DNA of 64,000 nt. It comes from Sphingobacteriaceae bacterium. Its GTDB lineage: Bacteria; Bacteroidota; Bacteroidia; Sphingobacteriales; Sphingobacteriaceae. Under the pieces are notes generated by a model. That model saw only the letters and a list, made by a program, of their open reading frames with translations. It was not told the origin of the DNA and made no database searches. Positions 25,382 to 34,184 of this stretch are shown one piece after another. Position numbers and translations under genes: made by a program. The stretch's first letter is position 1. Every line of letters starts with the position of its first letter. The stretch covers positions 106,329 through 170,328 of the forward strand of contig JAQSWM010000006.1 in NCBI GenBank assembly GCA_029266635.1. Reading direction: 5' to 3'.

Positions 25382-26344
25382 ATGGGATTATTCGATTTTT
25401 TTAAAAAGAAAGAAACCACTGTTCAGGAACAGGAAGCTTTAGACAAAGGGCTCGAGAAGACCAAAGAAGGTTTGTTTTCCCGCATAACCAAGGCTGTTGT
25501 AGGCAAAGCCACTGTTGATGATGATGTGCTCGATGAACTTGAAGAAATTCTCGTCACCTCTGATGTTGGCGTAAACACAACTCTTAAGATCATCAAACGG
25601 ATTGAGGAGCGTGTTGCCCGCGATAAGTACCTGAACACGTCGGAACTAAATTCTATCCTTCGCGAAGAAGTTCAGGGTTTGCTTTCGGAAAACAACAGCA
25701 ACGATTTTCAGAATTTTGAATACGGAAATCACAAGCCGTACGTGATCATGGTGGTTGGTGTAAACGGTGTTGGAAAAACCACCACGATAGGCAAACTTGC
25801 ACATAAGCTGAAACACGCCGGAAACAAGGTTGTGCTTGGTGCCGCGGATACGTTCCGTGCCGCCGCTGTAGATCAGCTAAAACTCTGGGGCGAGCGAGTG
25901 AACGTGCGTGTGGTTGCCCAACCTATGGGCTCAGATCCTGCTTCTGTTGCTTTTGATACGTTGCAATCGGCTGTTGCCAATGGCGATGATGTAGCAATTA
26001 TTGATACCGCTGGGCGTTTGCACAACAAGGTTGCCCTGATGAATGAGCTTACCAAAATTAAAAATGTGATGCAGAAAGTAGTGCCGAACGCACCACATGA
26101 GATATTGTTGGTGCTTGATGCTTCTACCGGCCAAAACGCTGTTGAGCAATGCAGGCAGTTTACCCAGGCTACTGATGTGAATGCCCTCGCACTAACAAAG
26201 CTCGATGGCACAGCCAAGGGCGGGGTGGTGATAGGCATTTCAGATGAATTTAAAATACCTGTAAAATATATCGGCGTCGGCGAAGGTATGGACCACCTGC
26301 AGCTATTCGATCGGAAAGAATTTGTAGACTCGCTTTTTAAATAG
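25382..26344 (+). CDS. ftsY: Signal recognition particle receptor FtsY
   Basis: A 320-residue FtsY with a short N-terminal domain, then the N and G domains. GTPase motifs: VVGVNGVGKTTTIGKLAHKL (P-loop), AADTFRAAAVDQL, IIDTAGRLHNK and LTKLDGTAKGG. It docks ribosome-SRP complexes at the membrane. The long acidic A domain of E. coli FtsY is absent, as in most Bacteroidota. It starts 14 bases before the rimO unit ends its spacing (13 bases), so they form an operon. Confidence 0.95.
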   Translation: MGLFDFFKKKETTVQEQEALDKGLEKTKEGLFSRITKAVVGKATVDDDVLDELEEILVTSDVGVNTTLKIIKRIEERVARDKYLNTSELNSILREEVQGLLSENNSNDFQNFEYGNHKPYVIMVVGVNGVGKTTTIGKLAHKLKHAGNKVVLGAADTFRAAAVDQLKLWGERVNVRVVAQPMGSDPASVAFDTLQSAVANGDDVAIIDTAGRLHNKVALMNELTKIKNVMQKVVPNAPHEILLVLDASTGQNAVEQCRQFTQATDVNALALTKLDGTAKGGVVIGISDEFKIPVKYIGVGEGMDHLQLFDRKEFVDSLFK

Positions 26345-26357
26345 CGGAGAAAGATAG

Positions 26358-27689
26358 ATGAGAACGAAATTTTCAGATTTAAAAGCGGCTCCAAAGCCCA
26401 AGGTTAATGTAATTACTCTTGGATGCTCCAAGAACGTCTACGACTCAGAAGTGTTGATGGGCCAACTTCGTGGTAGCAATGTCAATGTGGAACATGAATC
26501 AGCAAAAGTTGGCAAAGACGACATCATCGTTATTAATACCTGCGGATTTATTGATAACGCCAAGCAGGAGTCAATAGACACCATACTTCAATACAGCGAA
26601 CTAAAAGGTCAGGGCAAAGTGGCAAAGGTAATTGTTACCGGTTGCCTTTCCGAACGCTACAAGCCCGAACTCGCTTCTGAAATCACTAATGTGGATGCGT
26701 GGTTTGGAACGAACAATCTTCAGGAAATGCTTGGAGAAATGGGCGTGAATTATCGGCATGAGCTTATCGGCGAGCGCCTCCTCACCACTCCATCTCACTA
26801 CGCATATTTTAAAATCGCCGAGGGCTGCAACCGCCCCTGCTCCTTCTGCGCCATTCCCTTGATGCGTGGCCGCCACGTATCAAAATCTATGGATGACCTG
26901 GTTCGGGAAGCTGGCGCTCTTGCCCGAAACGGCACCAAAGAATTAATTCTTATTGCCCAGGATCTTACCTACTACGGCTTGGATTTGTACGGCAAACGTA
27001 ATCTCGACGAGTTGCTTAGGCGCCTGTCGGATGTGGAAGGCATCGAATGGATCCGCTTGCAATACGCTTATCCTTCCGGTTTCCCGATGGAGATTCTGGA
27101 TGTGATGAATGAACGCAGCAACATCTGCAAGTATCTGGATATGCCGCTTCAACACATCACAGACAATATGTTGAAGTCGATGCGCCGCGGCATCACCAAA
27201 CAAAAAACTATCGACCTGGTCAACACCATCCGCGATAAAGTGCCCGGCATCGCTCTGCGCACTACTCTAATCTGCGGCTATCCGGGCGAAACCGAATACG
27301 ATTTTCAGGAGATGAAGCGTTGGGTAGAAGAAACCAGGTTTGATCGCCTTGGCTGTTTCACTTATTCGCATGAGGAAAAAACCTTCGCACACTCCTTGAT
27401 TGACGACGTTCCGCAGGAAATCAAAGAGCAACGGGTGGACGAGATTATGGAAGTACAGCAGGGCATCTCTTTCGAAATAAACCAGCATAAGGCTGGACTA
27501 ACGTTCAAAGTTCTTGTGGACAAAAAAGAAGGTGATTATTTCGTGGGGAGAACTCAGTTTGACTCACCGGAAGTGGATAATGAAGTGTTGATCGAAGCTG
27601 ATAAACAATATGCCACAGTGGGCGGATTTGTGAACGTGAAAGTTGATCGTGCTGAGGATTTTGATTTATATGGACAGATTGTAAAATAA
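26358..27689 (+). CDS. rimO: Ribosomal protein uS12 methylthiotransferase RimO
   Basis: A 443-residue radical-SAM enzyme. The N-terminal UPF0004 domain has Cys in TLGCSKN, NTCGFID and VTGCLSERY for the second iron-sulphur cluster. The radical SAM motif is CNRPCSFCAIP. The C-terminal TRAM domain is from about residue 380. KNVYDSEVLMGQL and the overall length fit RimO rather than MiaB. It adds a methylthio group to the conserved Asp of uS12. It lies 13 bases after ftsY. Confidence 0.94.
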   Translation: MRTKFSDLKAAPKPKVNVITLGCSKNVYDSEVLMGQLRGSNVNVEHESAKVGKDDIIVINTCGFIDNAKQESIDTILQYSELKGQGKVAKVIVTGCLSERYKPELASEITNVDAWFGTNNLQEMLGEMGVNYRHELIGERLLTTPSHYAYFKIAEGCNRPCSFCAIPLMRGRHVSKSMDDLVREAGALARNGTKELILIAQDLTYYGLDLYGKRNLDELLRRLSDVEGIEWIRLQYAYPSGFPMEILDVMNERSNICKYLDMPLQHITDNMLKSMRRGITKQKTIDLVNTIRDKVPGIALRTTLICGYPGETEYDFQEMKRWVEETRFDRLGCFTYSHEEKTFAHSLIDDVPQEIKEQRVDEIMEVQQGISFEINQHKAGLTFKVLVDKKEGDYFVGRTQFDSPEVDNEVLIEADKQYATVGGFVNVKVDRAEDFDLYGQIVK

Positions 27690-27736
27690 CCGCTCAGGAA
27701 TTAGCAATTAAGTAAATTGGCTTAATTTAGTTCCCG

Positions 27737-29323
27737 ATGAGAGCAACCTACATCGACTACAGAGCTACTAATTCCTTTTCTTCCACTGTAATCAGCTACC
27801 TGGAACACGACCCAAAACTCGCTCCATTCATCTCACAAAAACCAACAATAGATGGCTTCAAAGCTCTTCTAGAAAATAAAACGGTTACTACCAACCGGCA
27901 CACCTTAGTGGATGTGCTGAAACGGCAGTACGACGAACTCTTACCCTTGTCGCCAGTGGTTGCGACAAACATAGAGTTGCTTTCGCAGGAAAACACTTAT
28001 ACCATAACTACCGGCCACCAACTCAACATCTTCACCGGACCGCTGTATTTTATCTTCAAAATAGTCACGGCTATCAACCTGGCTGCTCAGCTAAAAACTG
28101 AATTCCCTGACAAGAACTTTGTTCCCGTTTACTGGATGGCAACTGAAGATCACGACTTCGCCGAGATAAATCACACCAATATCCACGGGAAAAGAATTAC
28201 CTGGAATTCAACCGAACATGGCGCAACCGGGCGCATGAGCACCGCTTCGATGCGGCAAGCGGTTAAAGAATATACTTCTGCGTTTGGCTTATCGGAAAAT
28301 AGCCGGCGCCTCGCGGAGCTCGTTGAACAAGCGTATCAAAATCATTCAACCCTTTCTGGTGCGACCAGGCATTTAGTTAATTCGCTGTTTAAGGATCATG
28401 GGTTGGTGATAGTTGACGCTGACGAGCCTGCTTTGAAACAGCAATTTGCTTCTTATATCGAACGCGATATCCTTGAACAGAACAGCTTCCGCGAGATTAA
28501 TTCGTCAACAGAGAAGCTCAACAAGGCAGGATTTCACACTCAGGTACATCCACGTGAAATCAACTTCTTTTACCTGCTGGATGGGCTGAGGGAGCGTATA
28601 AGTTTTGAAGGTGGAACCTACTTTGTGCTTAACAGTGGTATCCGTTTCACTCCAGAAGAGCTGAAAAGAGAAGTTCAGGAACACCCGGAAAGATTTAGCC
28701 CGAACGTGGTACTCCGACCGCTCTACCAGGAAATTATACTGCCAAACCTTGCATACATTGGCGGGGGCGCCGAAGTGGTTTACTGGCTCCAATTGAAACA
28801 GAACTTCGATTTTTACGGGATTGATTTTCCAATCCTAATGCTACGGAATTCAGCAATGATTGCTGATGAGAGCAATGAACAAAAACTAACCCGCATCGGG
28901 CTTCGGCTTCAGGATTTATTTACCGGAAGTAACGAATTAAAGAAAAACTGGGTTCTTAAAAATACGGAGCAAGATCTTCAACTTGCTCAAGAATGGGAAG
29001 AACTGAAAAGTGTTTTTGAAAAGATCAAATTGAGAGCTTCACAAATTGATCAAACTCTCTCCGCCAGCACAGAGGCGGTTGAAGCCCGGCTACACCGGCA
29101 GATTGCTAACTTGGAGAAAAAGCTGCTTCGGGCGGAGAAAAGAAACCATTCTACAGCTTTGTCGCAAATCGACTCCATCAAAGAAAAGCTTTTTCCCAAT
29201 GGCGGATTGCAGGAACGAAGTGAAAATTTCGGCTCCTTTTACGTCAAACATGGGCAGCAATTTATACACGAACTTATCCGGCATTTTAAACCTCTGGATT
29301 TTAAGTTCACCATCCTGTACTAA
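27737..29323 (+). CDS. bshC: Bacillithiol biosynthesis cysteine ligase BshC
   Basis: A 528-residue BshC. Signatures are TTGHQLNIFTGPLYFIFK, VYWMATEDHDFAEINH, and the later LRPLYQEIILPNLAYIGGGAEVVYWLQ. A coiled coil (residues about 440-495) lies near the C-terminus. BshC adds cysteine to the glucosamine-malate intermediate, the last step of bacillithiol synthesis. bshA and bshB are not in this window. The start ATG 27737 gives MRATYIDYRATNSFS, typical of Bacteroidota BshC. It is 2 bases before the next gene. Confidence 0.93.
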   Translation: MRATYIDYRATNSFSSTVISYLEHDPKLAPFISQKPTIDGFKALLENKTVTTNRHTLVDVLKRQYDELLPLSPVVATNIELLSQENTYTITTGHQLNIFTGPLYFIFKIVTAINLAAQLKTEFPDKNFVPVYWMATEDHDFAEINHTNIHGKRITWNSTEHGATGRMSTASMRQAVKEYTSAFGLSENSRRLAELVEQAYQNHSTLSGATRHLVNSLFKDHGLVIVDADEPALKQQFASYIERDILEQNSFREINSSTEKLNKAGFHTQVHPREINFFYLLDGLRERISFEGGTYFVLNSGIRFTPEELKREVQEHPERFSPNVVLRPLYQEIILPNLAYIGGGAEVVYWLQLKQNFDFYGIDFPILMLRNSAMIADESNEQKLTRIGLRLQDLFTGSNELKKNWVLKNTEQDLQLAQEWEELKSVFEKIKLRASQIDQTLSASTEAVEARLHRQIANLEKKLLRAEKRNHSTALSQIDSIKEKLFPNGGLQERSENFGSFYVKHGQQFIHELIRHFKPLDFKFTILY

Positions 29324-29325
29324 GC

Positions 29326-30420
29326 ATGGCTAACCAGTTTATCACTTTTTCAGAAGAAACCTTACGTGCTTTTGCCATCAACGTTTTCAACGCCATCGGC
29401 TGCTCAGATGAACATGCCGCTTTAGCTGCGGATGTATTGGTCAAATCAGATTTGCGTGGCATCGACTCACATGGCTTGGCCCGGCTTAGCGGCTATGTGC
29501 GATTGTGGGAAAAAGGCAGGATTAACGGCAATCCCAACATCAAGATTGTTCATGAAACCGCCACAACTGCAACTGTTGACGGCGACAGCGGACTAGGTTT
29601 GGTGATTGCGCCATTCGCGATGAAAGTGGCTATTGAAAAGGCTGAGAGATACGGCTCAGGCTGGGTGGCGGTGCGCAACTCTAATCACTTCGGGATTGCC
29701 GGGTATCATACTCTGATGGCGGTTGAGAAAGACATGATTGGTTACGCCATGACAAATGCCAGCCCACTCGTTGCTCCCACCTTCACGACCGAGCGCTTGC
29801 TGGGCACCAACCCGATGTGCTACGGCTTCCCCGCAGGAAACTATCCGCCAGTGATCGTCGACATGGCCACCTCAGCTGCTGCAAATGGCAAGCTTGAGAT
29901 CGCACAACGGCAAAACAAACCGTTGCCTGCAGGTTGGGTACAAACTAACACTGGCGAGGCAACTACCGATGCTCACGCTTTAAAGTCCGGCGGCTCTCTG
30001 CTCCCGCTCGGCAGCGACCGCGAGCACGGCAGCCACAAAGGCTTTGGGCTTGGCGCAACGGTAGACATTCTTTCGGCTGTTCTCTCCGGAGCTAATTATG
30101 GGCCCTGGGTGCCGCCTTTTGTCTCATTTATTGATCCTTTGCCCAACCTTCCCGGAAAAGGAATTGGCCACTTTCTCGGGGCTATGCGGGTGGACGGGTT
30201 CAGGCCGGTAGAAGAATTCAAAGCCGACATGGACAAGTGGATCGGACGGTTTAAAGCAGCAAAACCAGTTAATCCCGAACACCCCGTAATTATTCCTGGC
30301 GAGCCTGAATTGGAGGCAGAAAAAGAGCGCAAGGTTAGCGGGATCCCGATCGTGGACGTGGTTGTGCACGACCTCAACGAACTCGCCGAGAAGTTAAAAA
30401 TCCAAGCTTTGCGTTCGTAG
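29326..30420 (+). CDS. Ldh-family NAD(P)-dependent oxidoreductase (malate/L-lactate dehydrogenase type)
   Basis: A 364-residue protein of the YlbC/Ldh2 family. SDLRGIDSHGLARLSGYV carries the conserved catalytic His. NSNHFGIAGYH, NASPLVAPT and MATSAAANGKLEIA follow. GSHKGFGLGATVDILSAVLSG is the nucleotide-binding segment characteristic of the family. Such enzymes reduce 2-oxo acids or oxidise malate, ureidoglycolate or sulfolactate. A (2R)-3-sulfolactate dehydrogenase role would fit with comB on paper, but there is no evidence for it here. It starts 2 bases after bshC and its stop abuts the dacB stop. Confidence 0.85.
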   Translation: MANQFITFSEETLRAFAINVFNAIGCSDEHAALAADVLVKSDLRGIDSHGLARLSGYVRLWEKGRINGNPNIKIVHETATTATVDGDSGLGLVIAPFAMKVAIEKAERYGSGWVAVRNSNHFGIAGYHTLMAVEKDMIGYAMTNASPLVAPTFTTERLLGTNPMCYGFPAGNYPPVIVDMATSAAANGKLEIAQRQNKPLPAGWVQTNTGEATTDAHALKSGGSLLPLGSDREHGSHKGFGLGATVDILSAVLSGANYGPWVPPFVSFIDPLPNLPGKGIGHFLGAMRVDGFRPVEEFKADMDKWIGRFKAAKPVNPEHPVIIPGEPELEAEKERKVSGIPIVDVVVHDLNELAEKLKIQALRS

Positions 30421-31854
30421 CTATTTCAAGCTATCCAGCACCTTAAACATCTTCTGCTTAGCAGCCGAACCGCTTCCGTTATAGTTATTGATGATGAATG
30501 AAAATACCAGCGGTGTGCCCGATGATGTGGTTTGATATCCGGCGTAAGCCAGAACGTCGTTAATGCTGCCGCTTTTCATCTTCATGTTGTTGTAAACCGG
30601 GATGCTTTTGTAATAATCATCAAACCACGGCTCCTTTTTTACAGACTGTAGGATTTTCGCAATTGATAAAGTGGTGATCCGTGTGCCCGGGGAAAGGCCA
30701 CTACCATCCATAATGTTCATGGCGTTTTTATCGATGCCGAGCTTTTCATTCCAGAAATCTTTCACAGCCTCTGCCCCATTGCTGGTAGTTGCTTCTTTGC
30801 CCTGCTTCCAGGCGATTGTTTTCACCAGGTGCTCGCCATACAAATTGATGCTTTTCTGATTGAACCAATACACAATCTGAGCTAAAGAAGGTGAGGAAAC
30901 CACATCAATCTCCTTTACCCCCGATGGCAGATTCCGCTTGTCCATATTCAGCAGACGGTAGGTTGTTGGCTGTTGCTGGACGGCGATGCCAATCCGCTTC
31001 AGCGTATCCCCAAGCCGCATTGCTGCTTCAAAGGCAGGATCAGGTACGGAGATGGAAATAGGCTTATTCAGATCAATGCCATAGCTGCCACGCAGGTAAA
31101 CAACATCAGTATAGGGAGCAGAGAAGGCATAAACATTGTCGCCGCTTCCGGCTCTACCAGTCTTAACTTCATTCACAAACTTAAGCTGTGGCATCGCGGG
31201 TTGAATGTAGGCGAGCGCTGCCGGAGAACCGGTTTGCGCACCGGGCTTAAAGATCAAATCTGCCTGGTTTTCCCGCCAGCTCAGCGACGACGGGCCCGCA
31301 CCATAATAGTTGCCTACATCTTGCCAAACCCAGCCCGTGGGCAGCGATTGTGTTCCAAATAAACGGTCATCTGATATCACCCTGCCGTTTATCCTTTTTA
31401 TGCCAGCTTTCCTGATCGCGTCTGTCCAATGCTTCAATACCACCTGCTCTTTGGTTTGTTCATATCGCCAGCTTCCGAGCGTGGGGTCGCCGCCGCCAAT
31501 GATGATCAGATCACCATTCAAAATTCCGTCGGATGATAGTGAGCCGGAATATCCCAGCCGGGTTTGATATTTAAAATCTTCGCCTAAAACATAGAACGCT
31601 GCTGCAGATGTAACAGTTTTCAATGTGGATGCCGAGGCAAGCCCGATGGAGTTGTTCTTCGCAAATACAACTTCGCCAGTTTCGGCATTGAGAACTGTAA
31701 GCGAGCTAATACCATATTGTAATTGCGGATCCTTTTCAAAACTAGCGTAAGCATCTGCCAGCTTCTGCTGATAAGTTTGCGAGGTGGTTGTAGACGACTG
31801 TAAACATGCAGTTAGTAAAATTGCCGCAGCGGCAGTTCGAAAGTAAGTAATCAT
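30421..31854 (-). CDS. dacB: D-alanyl-D-alanine carboxypeptidase/endopeptidase (PBP4 type), lipoprotein
   Basis: A 477-residue class C penicillin-binding protein. The lipobox is LTAC with Cys17. Active-site motifs: SxxK in SASTLK (Ser76, Lys79), SxN in KSINLYGEH, and a KTG equivalent KSGSIN. An insert of about 130 residues separates the first two motifs, as in PBP4/DacB. It trims or cuts peptide cross-links in peptidoglycan, in the periplasm. Its start is 2 bases after the HxlR stop, so both are likely in one transcript. Confidence 0.93.
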   Translation of the reverse strand: MITYFRTAAAAILLTACLQSSTTTSQTYQQKLADAYASFEKDPQLQYGISSLTVLNAETGEVVFAKNNSIGLASASTLKTVTSAAAFYVLGEDFKYQTRLGYSGSLSSDGILNGDLIIIGGGDPTLGSWRYEQTKEQVVLKHWTDAIRKAGIKRINGRVISDDRLFGTQSLPTGWVWQDVGNYYGAGPSSLSWRENQADLIFKPGAQTGSPAALAYIQPAMPQLKFVNEVKTGRAGSGDNVYAFSAPYTDVVYLRGSYGIDLNKPISISVPDPAFEAAMRLGDTLKRIGIAVQQQPTTYRLLNMDKRNLPSGVKEIDVVSSPSLAQIVYWFNQKSINLYGEHLVKTIAWKQGKEATTSNGAEAVKDFWNEKLGIDKNAMNIMDGSGLSPGTRITTLSIAKILQSVKKEPWFDDYYKSIPVYNNMKMKSGSINDVLAYAGYQTTSSGTPLVFSFIINNYNGSGSAAKQKMFKVLDSLK

Positions 31855-31856
31855 AA

Positions 31857-32276
31857 TTATTTTTTAGAATAGCGCTTACGCTGTTTCAATACTTCGTCCA
31901 TATTTTCGTTTGCCCAGTCAGAAAGCTGCATCAGTTGTTGCAAAAGGCTTCTTCCCAGATCAGTCAAACGATATTCAACCCGTGGCGGAATTTCGGGAAA
32001 AATTTCCCTAACCAGAAACCCATCCTCCTCTAGTGCCCGCAGCGTAACGGTCAACATTCGCTGAGATATGCCCTCAATACCTTTTTTTAATTCCGTGAAG
32101 CGCAATTTCTCAGACTTCCCCAACAGAATGATCGTATGCATAGACCATTTATCGCTTACGCGAGATAAAATATCCCGAACCGGGCATAATGAATTTGTCG
32201 GGCCTTTGTCAGAAAAATGGCCAACAACCTTTTCACTTGTGGCTTTCCGCTCCTTTTTCGCAATGGTTACTTCCAT
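31857..32276 (-). CDS. HxlR family winged-helix regulator
   Basis: A 139-residue HxlR protein. LCPVRDILSRVSDKWSMHTI contains the single conserved Cys31, the redox-sensing position in YodB/HypR-type members. RFTELKKGIEGISQRMLT is the recognition helix region and REIFPEIPPRVEYRLT the wing. Such regulators respond to electrophiles or oxidants and control nitroreductases and quinone reductases; the divergent neighbour here is a nitroreductase. It lies 97 bases from that gene, with two AAGTWACTATT sites between. Confidence 0.88.
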   Translation of the reverse strand: MEVTIAKKERKATSEKVVGHFSDKGPTNSLCPVRDILSRVSDKWSMHTIILLGKSEKLRFTELKKGIEGISQRMLTVTLRALEEDGFLVREIFPEIPPRVEYRLTDLGRSLLQQLMQLSDWANENMDEVLKQRKRYSKK

Positions 32277-32315
32277 ATAACTGTGTATTGAATTAATGCC
32301 TTATTGTGAGATGCT

Positions 32316-32354
32316 AAGTTACTATTTAATTTTGAGTTATTAAAAGTAACTATT
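32316..32354. promoter_or_regulatory. Two candidate HxlR operator sites
   Basis: AAGTTACTATT at 32316-32326 and AAGTAACTATT at 32344-32354 are repeats 28 bases apart, each with an almost palindromic AGTWACT core. They lie between the divergent HxlR and nitroreductase genes and resemble the paired half sites bound by HxlR-type dimers. Confidence 0.5.
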
Positions 32355-32373
32355 GTAATTAACACTTATAATT

Positions 32374-33021
32374 ATGGATTTATTATCATTATTGAATAAC
32401 CGTTACGCTACAAAACGGATGAACGGGCAGAAAGTTCCGCAGGAAAAATTAGACACCATTTTAGAAAGCATCCGCTTGTCTGCCTCATCAATCGGGCTTC
32501 AACCCTACAACATTGTAGTTGTTGCAGATGAGGATGTGAAAGAAAAAATTAAAGCTGTGGCCTTCAACCAACCGCAAATTACAGAAGCATCGCATGTTTT
32601 GGTTTTCGCCGCGTGGGATAATGTGACGCAGGAAAGAGTTGATCAGTTCATCCAGCGAATTGTAAAAACGCGAAATGTAACTGAGGAATCGCAGGCTGGA
32701 ACAAAAGCATATCTAAATAACATCTTAAATCGAACTGAAGAAGAAAATTTTACCTGGACCGCACGCCAGGCATACATTGCGTTGGGGACTGCGCTGATAG
32801 CCGCAGCAGCAGAAAACGTCGATGCCACTCCAATGGAAGGCTTTGACAATGCAGCCTTGGATGAACTATTAGGATTGCGGGAGAAAGGGCTGAAGAGCGT
32901 CTCTATTTTGCCAATCGGCTACCGCGATGTGGAAAATGACTGGCTAGTGAAGTTGCCGAAAGTCAGGACTGAAAAAGAAACGCTGTTCATTAAGGTTGAC
33001 AGTGAAGTGGTTGCTGCTTAG
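32374..33021 (+). CDS. NAD(P)H-dependent nitroreductase family oxidoreductase
   Basis: A 215-residue flavin nitroreductase. It opens LLSLLNNRYATKRMNGQKVP and shows the FMN-binding Arg/Ser in ESIRLSASSIGLQPYNIVVV. GTALIAAAAENVDATPMEGFD and SVSILPIGYRDVENDW are typical of the NfsB/YfkO group. It probably reduces quinones or nitro compounds and other electrophiles. It is divergent from the HxlR gene and followed by a bidirectional terminator. Confidence 0.9.
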   Translation: MDLLSLLNNRYATKRMNGQKVPQEKLDTILESIRLSASSIGLQPYNIVVVADEDVKEKIKAVAFNQPQITEASHVLVFAAWDNVTQERVDQFIQRIVKTRNVTEESQAGTKAYLNNILNRTEEENFTWTARQAYIALGTALIAAAAENVDATPMEGFDNAALDELLGLREKGLKSVSILPIGYRDVENDWLVKLPKVRTEKETLFIKVDSEVVAA

Positions 33022-33034
33022 CATTTCACTAAAT

Positions 33035-33068
33035 AAAAAAGGTCTACATCTGACGACGTAGGCCTTTT
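33035..33068. terminator. Bidirectional terminator between nitroreductase and asd
   Basis: A run of six A, then AGGTCTAC and GTAGGCCT (one G-T pair) around a short loop, then five T. The A-run and T-run on opposite sides allow it to work for both converging genes. Confidence 0.75.
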
Positions 33069-33085
33069 TGGTATTCAAAAAATTT

Positions 33086-34093
33086 TTAATAAACCACTTC
33101 TTCCTTAAGGATACCTTTTTCGATAAGCGCTTCTGCAATCTGGACTGCGTTGGTGGCAGCGCCTTTGCGAAGATTATCCGCAACGATCCAAAGGTTGAGA
33201 GTTTTGTCCTGAGATTCGTCGCGGCGGATACGGCCAACAAAAACCTCGTCCTTTTCATGGGCGTCTTTTGGCATCGGGTATTGTGCGTTTGCCGGATCAT
33301 CAACCACGATCACGCCGCTTTGCGCTTCCAAAATGCTGCGAACTTCAGTAAGATCAAAATCGTTTTCAAATTCTATGTTCACAGCCTCAGAGTGACCTCC
33401 CATAACAGGAATACGCACGGTTGTTGCTGTAACGCGGATGCTGTCATCGCCCATGATCTTGTTCGTTTCCAGGATCATTTTCATTTCCTCCTTGGTGTAG
33501 CCGTTAGCCTGGAACACATCAATTTGAGGAATTACGTTCAAATCGATCGGGTGTGCGTAAGCCATAGGCCCTTCCACGCCATTACGCTCATTCATCAGCT
33601 GATCAACAGCCTTTACGCCTGTTCCTGTTACCGACTGGTAGGTAGAAACTACAACACGTCTGATCTTATATTTATCATGTAGCGGCTTCAAAACCACCAC
33701 CATCTGAATTGTTGAACAATTTGGGTTAGCGATGATCTTATCACTTTCAGTAAGAACATCTGCATTTACTTCAGGAACAACCAGCTTTTTGGTTGGGTCC
33801 ATGCGCCATGCCGATGAGTTATCTATCACGGTGGTGCCGACTTCAGCAAAGCGAGGGGCATCCTGTAAAGAAGTGCTTCCGCCTGCGGAGAAAAGAGCCA
33901 CATCGGGTTTCATGGAAATAGCTTCGTCAACTGTAACAACCTTGTATTTCTTTCCCTTAAACTCGATTTCCTTGCCTGCACTCTTGGCCGAGGCAACGGG
34001 GATCAACTCACTAACGGGAAACTGGCGCTCTGCTAACACTTTTAACATCACCGAGCCTACAAGGCCTGTAGCGCCTACAACTGCTACTTTCAT
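33086..34093 (-). CDS. asd: Aspartate-semialdehyde dehydrogenase
   Basis: A 335-residue ASADH. Rossmann start VAVVGATGLVGSVMLKVL, catalytic Cys126 in NPNCSTIQ, the Gln-containing STYQSVTGTG, and the His-containing PVMGGHSEAVNI. It reduces aspartyl phosphate to aspartate semialdehyde, the branch point for lysine/diaminopimelate, threonine and methionine. It stands alone here; no lysC or hom is near. Confidence 0.95.
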   Translation of the reverse strand: MKVAVVGATGLVGSVMLKVLAERQFPVSELIPVASAKSAGKEIEFKGKKYKVVTVDEAISMKPDVALFSAGGSTSLQDAPRFAEVGTTVIDNSSAWRMDPTKKLVVPEVNADVLTESDKIIANPNCSTIQMVVVLKPLHDKYKIRRVVVSTYQSVTGTGVKAVDQLMNERNGVEGPMAYAHPIDLNVIPQIDVFQANGYTKEEMKMILETNKIMGDDSIRVTATTVRIPVMGGHSEAVNIEFENDFDLTEVRSILEAQSGVIVVDDPANAQYPMPKDAHEKDEVFVGRIRRDESQDKTLNLWIVADNLRKGAATNAVQIAEALIEKGILKEEVVY

Positions 34094-34184
34094 TTTGGAT
34101 TAATTGTATGAATTTTAAAAATTATGTAATTTGCTTATAAATTAACCTTGCTTTTCAGCGATAGCTTTGATTTACAGCGCAAAT

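Noticed and set aside
25873..26394. 173-codon leftward frame opposite ftsY
   Set aside because: Antisense shadow; Ser/Thr-rich product without a recognisable domain.
33068..33682. 204-codon rightward frame opposite asd
   Set aside because: Antisense shadow of asd, overlapping its catalytic Cys region.
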